From assembly GCA_946886855.1 (NCBI GenBank), contig CAMPJJ010000032.1, forward strand, positions 1 through 48,191: a stretch of DNA of 48,191 bases. The letters are read 5' to 3'. The position numbers and the translations under genes were made by a program. Every line of letters begins with the position of its first letter. The first letter of the stretch is position 1. Below, in pieces: positions 29,501-35,500 of this stretch. This DNA comes from an uncultured Roseateles sp. (lineage in GTDB: Bacteria; Pseudomonadota; Gammaproteobacteria; Burkholderiales; Burkholderiaceae). The notes beneath the pieces are model-generated. The model was not told the DNA's origin, made no database searches, and saw only the letters and a program-made list of their open reading frames with translations.

Positions 29501-32500
29501 GCGCGTTGTCCTTGTTCACGCGCAGCATCTTGTCGAAGTCGATGCCATCGTCGCCCTGGACGCGGCGCTCGATCGCCTTGACGACCTTCTCGACCGGCGT
29601 GTCTCCCTCGCGGCCCGGCCGCGACGGCGCCATGCCCTGCAAGTCGTCGAGACTCTGGCCGGTGCTTTTCAACCAGCCCTCGAAGTCCGCGCGCGTCGAC
29701 GGCGACAGGTCCGCGAGGATGTCACCGAGCAGGCTGGTGGGACGGGTCGGGTCACCGCGCGCCGCCCTGAGCAGCGCCGCATCGCGCCACGCCTGCCCGT
29801 CGCCGAGGCCATCGCCACCGACTTCGGCGTCGGCTTCGGCTTCGGCTTCGGCCTGCCACGCCGATGTCAGCCTGTCGGCGATCGCGCGAGTTTCCGGCGA
29901 GGCCTCACCGATGAATGCGGCGCCGACGCCGGACTGCTTTTCCCGTTGGTCCAGCCACCCGCCCAGCGCCCGGAGCCGGTCGGAGATCTCGGCGTCGGGC
30001 TGATCGGACAACAGCGACGTCCAGTGCCGGAAGAGTTCCGGCTCGATCTTGAGCCGCGTCGCCGGATCATCCGGAAGATTCGCGATGTCGTGCAACAGGT
30101 CGCCTGTGAGGGGGCGGTCGTCGATGGTCGCGCCCAGCGAGGCCAGGAAGGTCAACGGGACATCGATCCCCTGCAGGGGCAGCGTGCGCCCCGCCAGGCC
30201 GTCCACGGTCGACGCCGACGCCAAAGCCCCATAAGCCTCGTCCCGGAAATCGGCCAGGCGCGTCAGCGCCGAGTCGTCATCCCCGACCACATTGGCGTCC
30301 TCCGCCTTCCCGGCCGGGTACTTGTCGGTCCGGACGATCTCCCCCGTGGTTTCGTCCTTCCTGAACTGCCAGGTCACGCCCGGCGCGTGTTTCTCCGGCG
30401 CCGCACCCGGATGCCTGCGCGTCGTGCGGGACGGTTGAGTGCCCTCGAGCCGGTTGTTCCGGATCAGCACCTCGCCGTACGCCACCAAGGTCGCGTCCTG
30501 ACGGACGATGCGCTGGTCGAGCGCGGCTTTCATGAACGCGGCGCCGAAGCTGTCCGCCACGACCGGCGCCTCGATCGCGCAGGCCACGAGCGTGAGGTGC
30601 TTCGCCCTCGACCTCAGGCCGATGTGGTCCATCACCACGCCCACACGGGCCGCCAGTTCGACCGCGCCATAGCCGGCCAGCCGCTGCGTCCGCGTCGCGG
30701 GATCGTGACTGCCGTGACCGCTGATCTCGATCTTGACCGGCAGGTCGGGGGCGGCGTTCTTCAACAGGGCTTCGCCGTACCGGATCACCTGGTGTCCGAG
30801 CCGGTCCACCTGGATCCACACGGTGTCCTCGGGATGATTGCGGACCGTGCGTCGCGCGCCATGGACCATGACGAGGTCTTCTTCCATCTGAAGATGGACG
30901 ACGAGCCGGGTTCCGGTGTCCGCGACCTTCAGGCCCGTGATCGCATCGCCGATGTCGCCATGCCACGATGTCGCCGGACGCTCGACCTGCGATTCCACGG
31001 GAAGCGGGGACAGGATGGACAGGGCCTCGCGCATGGCCGCGTCGTGGCGCACCCATCCCTCCCCTTGCCTGTCGGCCAGCACGGAACGACCCGCGACCAA
31101 CCTGCCGTCCGTGAGCCTCAACTCGCCGGGCATGCTGTTGCGCATGGGGCCGGCCGCGGGGAAGAACTCGCGGAGGATGAAGTCGTCCATCGCCAGCATG
31201 TCCGCGTCCTGCCGACGCCGTGCCTCGAGGCCAGCATCGGCATCGGCATCGGCATCGGCATCTAAGGGTGCGAATCTCAGCACCGAGTCGGCCTGCCGGC
31301 CGTCCTTCATCCCGGGCCAGACGATGGTCACGGTCCCCGCCCGCCGGTCGAGCGTCTGCCTCGCCTCCGGCATGAACCGGGCCAGGCGCGGCAACGGGCG
31401 GGCGTCGTCGACGGCGGTCGCCGCCGGGGTCCGCAGGCGCTCGATCGTCGTGCCGCGCTCCGGCAGCACGTTCGGCAGGATGTCGCCACGGTGGACCCGA
31501 CTGCCGTCCGGAAACCCTTCCCATCCGACGTCCGGACTCTGCCGGGCGTCGGTGAGGAAGATCGGCGTCGCCATCACCGCGCGGCGCGCCAGTTGCATGG
31601 CGGTGGCGTGGGTGACGTCCAGGACGTCCAGCGTGGCGCGGGCCTTGACGTCCTGCATGGTGGACATCCGGAAGACGGCATCCGCATCGACGGTGAACGG
31701 CTGCCCGCTCAGCAGGGCCTCCGTGAGCGCCAGCGTCTGCTGCGCGAAGGCACGGCCGATGGCGTCCGCCTGCGCATCCGCCTGCGCGTCAGGAGCAAGC
31801 CCGCGCATGCCCGCGACGGCGGCCTGCAGGCCATGCACCAGCGCCGCATCGGCGAGCGGCATTTCCATGAACTTGGTGAACTTCAAGCGCAGCTGCGAGG
31901 GCGTGATCGCCCGATCCACCACACCGATCGGCTGATCGCCCCAGACCACCTTTGCGGCCTGCCCGCTGTCGGCGGCACAGACGGCGGACAGCTTGACGTA
32001 GCCCTCGTGGAGGGTCGCGGGATCACGCCGCCAGAGGCCGTCCGCCAGCGATCGCGCGGCGTCCTGCAGCACGTGCTCCGACACCCCTTGCACCTTCGAC
32101 AACAGGAACCGCAGCTTTCCCTGCACTGCCTCGACCACGGCATCCGGCGCGTTGCCATCCCGCTTGGCGATGCCGCCCGCGACCTGCGTCGCCCCCAACG
32201 TGCCGAACAGTTCGGAGAGCGGGCCGGCGCGGCCTGGCTGGACGTTGCGGGCCTCGTCACGGTCGATGGTGTGGACGCTGTCGATCCCGTAGGCATCGTC
32301 GAACTCCGCCGCGGGGTGCTTGTCGGTGCGGAGGATCTGTCCGGTCCCCGAATGCTTCCTGTAGAGCCACGTCGTCCCGGGCACGAACCGGCGGCTTTGC
32401 TCTCCCCGGAATCTCCGGGTCTTCTTCGATGGCGAACGGACGGCATCGAGGTCGTCGACCATCGTCACCGTCGCCGCATACGCGGTCAGTTCAACGTCTT

Positions 32501-35500
32501 CATGCAGCACCCCCTTGCTGATCGCGGCTTCCAGGAACTGCTCGGCATAGTCGCTGGCGACCATCGGCGCCACGAGCCCGCACCCGAGGAGCATGGCCTG
32601 CCGTGCCCTGGATCCCAGCTTCAAGCCCGCAACGAGCGTCGCCAAGCTGTCCGCCAGTTCGTCGGGCGTGAAGTCGGCGAAGACCTGCGAGCGCTTGAAT
32701 TCATCGTGGCTGCCGTGGCCCTCGATCGTGATCTTCACGGGGAGGTCCGGTCGCACCTGTTCCAGCAGCTGTGCGCCATAGACGATGCGATGGTCCCCCA
32801 GGCGGTCCATCTGGATCCACACCACCTCATCGGGATGATTGCGGACGACACGCCGCGCGCCGCGGAGCATCGTCTTGTCGTCTTCAATCTGCACGTGCAG
32901 GCGCAGCTTCTTCCCGATCAACTCCCCTGCACCGTCCATGCCGTTCAGGGCATCACCCAGGCCTGCCCGCCAGGTCGACACCGCCGTGGCGGGCAACGGC
33001 TCGGCATAAGCCCCAAGGACAGCCTGCGTCTGACGAATGGCTCCGGTGTCGCGATACCAGCGGTCATTCACACGCTTGGCAAGCACCGCGTTGCTCGCGG
33101 TCAAGACGCCGTCCACCAGCTTCAGCTGGGACGGTGTCGCATTCTGCCGGGCGCCGACAACGTCGAAGAACGCGCTGACGATGAATTCATCCAATGCCTG
33201 GATGTCGGCGTCCTGCCCCCGACGCCCCTCGGCGCCGGCGCCCTCAGGGAGCGGCCGGAAGTGGAGCACCGAATCGGCCTGCCGCCGGGGCGGTTCTCCG
33301 CGCCAGGTGATCGTGATGGTGCCCTTGGCTCGATCGAGCGACTGTTTGGCCTTCGGCATGAAGTCCCTCAGCCTCGCCAGCGGCGCGGCGTCATCCACAG
33401 GACGAGAGAAGGGTTGACGGAGCCAAGCCAACGAGCCTCCCCGGTCCGGCAACAGCTCGGGAAGGAGATCGCCCCGATGGACGCGGCTTCCGTCCGCATG
33501 TTTCTCCCATCCTGGTGTCGACGCCGTGGTGGCGTCGCTCAGGTAGATCGGTTCGGCCATGATCCCCTGTCGCGTCAGATGCATGGCTGCGCCGTGCACG
33601 ACTTCCAGGACGTCCAACGCCGTGGTGCCCGCCGGGCGTTTCAAGCCGGAGGGAGACAGCGCAGCCAGCTGGTCGACGTCGACGACGAACGGCCGGCCGG
33701 CCAGCAGCGCGTGGACAAGGTCGCCCGTCTGCTGGGCCAGCGCGATCCGGGCGGTGTCGTCCGGTGCGGAACCGGCGCGCATCGCCATCTGCTTCAAGGC
33801 CGCCCATCCGGCGTCGAGGGCACTCATGAACCCGGCCTCTGCGGCAGGCAGGAGCACCCCCTTCCTGAACGCGTCCAGCATCCGCGAAGGGAAACGAACG
33901 TCCTTCACCCAGCCTCGCGGGCGACCGTCCCAATCGACCGGGATCGTCGCGTCGGTATCGCAGTCATCATTCAGGTCTGCGAAGCCGTCGTACAACGCCA
34001 TGGGATCCCTTCTCCAGAGCCCCTTGGCGATTTGTTTCGCGGTCGTAGAGAAGTCAAGCCCGGGATCCGCGTCCGTCGAGAGCGTTTGCTTCAACGACGC
34101 CTCGATGGCCTGGGTCAGCGCCGTCGGCACCGCGCCATCGAGCACGCCCATCCCCGACCGCTCCAGGACCTTGTCCAAGGTCCTGAACAGCTCCCTCAAG
34201 CTCCCGGCCGAACCCCATTGGCGGAACCTGTCCCGCGCCAGCTGCCGGTCGCCCCTGGATCCGTCAGCGTGGACGTGATCGTGTGTCCGCTCGATGGGAC
34301 CGCCCCGGGCAACGGAAGACCTCAACGTGGTCGCCGGGTATTTGTCTGACTGGATGATCGCGCCGGTCAAAGGGTCCTTGCGGGAAATCCAGGTCACGCC
34401 GGGCTGATGCTCGAGAACAGGCGCACCGGGAAACTGCTGCGTTGACCGCGACAACAAGTCGTCTTCAAGACCGGGCGTCAACAACACCTCGCCGTACGAC
34501 ACGATCGTGGCACTGTCGGCCGTCAAGCCCTTGCGATCGGCCTCCTTCAGAAAATCGGCGCCGAAACTGTGGAGCACCCCGGGCGTCTCAAGCCTGCAGG
34601 AGATCAGCGCGACACGCTCCACCTTGGCCCTGAGCCGGAGATCCTGCTGGAGCGATGCCAGTCGATCCGCCAGCTCCGTCGAGGAGTAGCCCGCGAGCGT
34701 CTGGGCCCGGGTACGCAGATCATTTCTGCCGTGGCCGACGACTTCCAGTTTGATCGGCGTCTTGTCTGTCGCCCGTTCCAGCAGATGGCCCCCGGAGCGG
34801 ACACGGTGCTCCCCATGCGGGTCGACCTGGATCCAGACGGCGTCATCGGGGTGGTCGATGATGCTCTGGACCGCGTAGCCCTGCCCGTCCTCTCCCGGCT
34901 CCATCTGCAGTATCAGGAGCAATCGGGAATTGACGCCGTCACCGTGGCTGCGGGGGACATAGCCGTCGGCGTGAAAAGCCCACTCGTCGACCGACGGGAA
35001 TGGCCCGGGAGACAACGTCGGATTGAGCGCGTGCTGGACTTCCAGGAGCTTCTCGCGCCTCGTCGTCCACACGCCCGCCTTGCGCTCGGCAACCACGGCG
35101 CGTCCCGCCATCAGCTGGTCACCGTCGATTCGAATCAAGGCCGGCGCGGCGTTCACCGGCAGCGCGTCATAGGGCATGAATGCGCCGACGATGAACGTAT
35201 CCAAGGTCCTGATGTCGATGTCCTGGCGCGCGCGGATGTCCGCCTCGCCACCCGCGTCGGCCCTTTTGAACTGGAGGGTCGTGGCGGCCTGACGACCGGA
35301 CTTCGCCAGGGGCCATTCAATCGTGATGGTGCCAGCGGTCCGATCGATCGTCTGGCGCGCGAGCGGCATGAACGCCGCCAGCCGCGACAGCGGATTCGCA
35401 TCGTCGATGTCGGCGGGTGGCGGCGATCGCATCCGATCGATCTCCGCCTTGCGCTCCGGCAGCAGATCCGGCAGGAGATCGCCGCGATGGATGGCACTTC

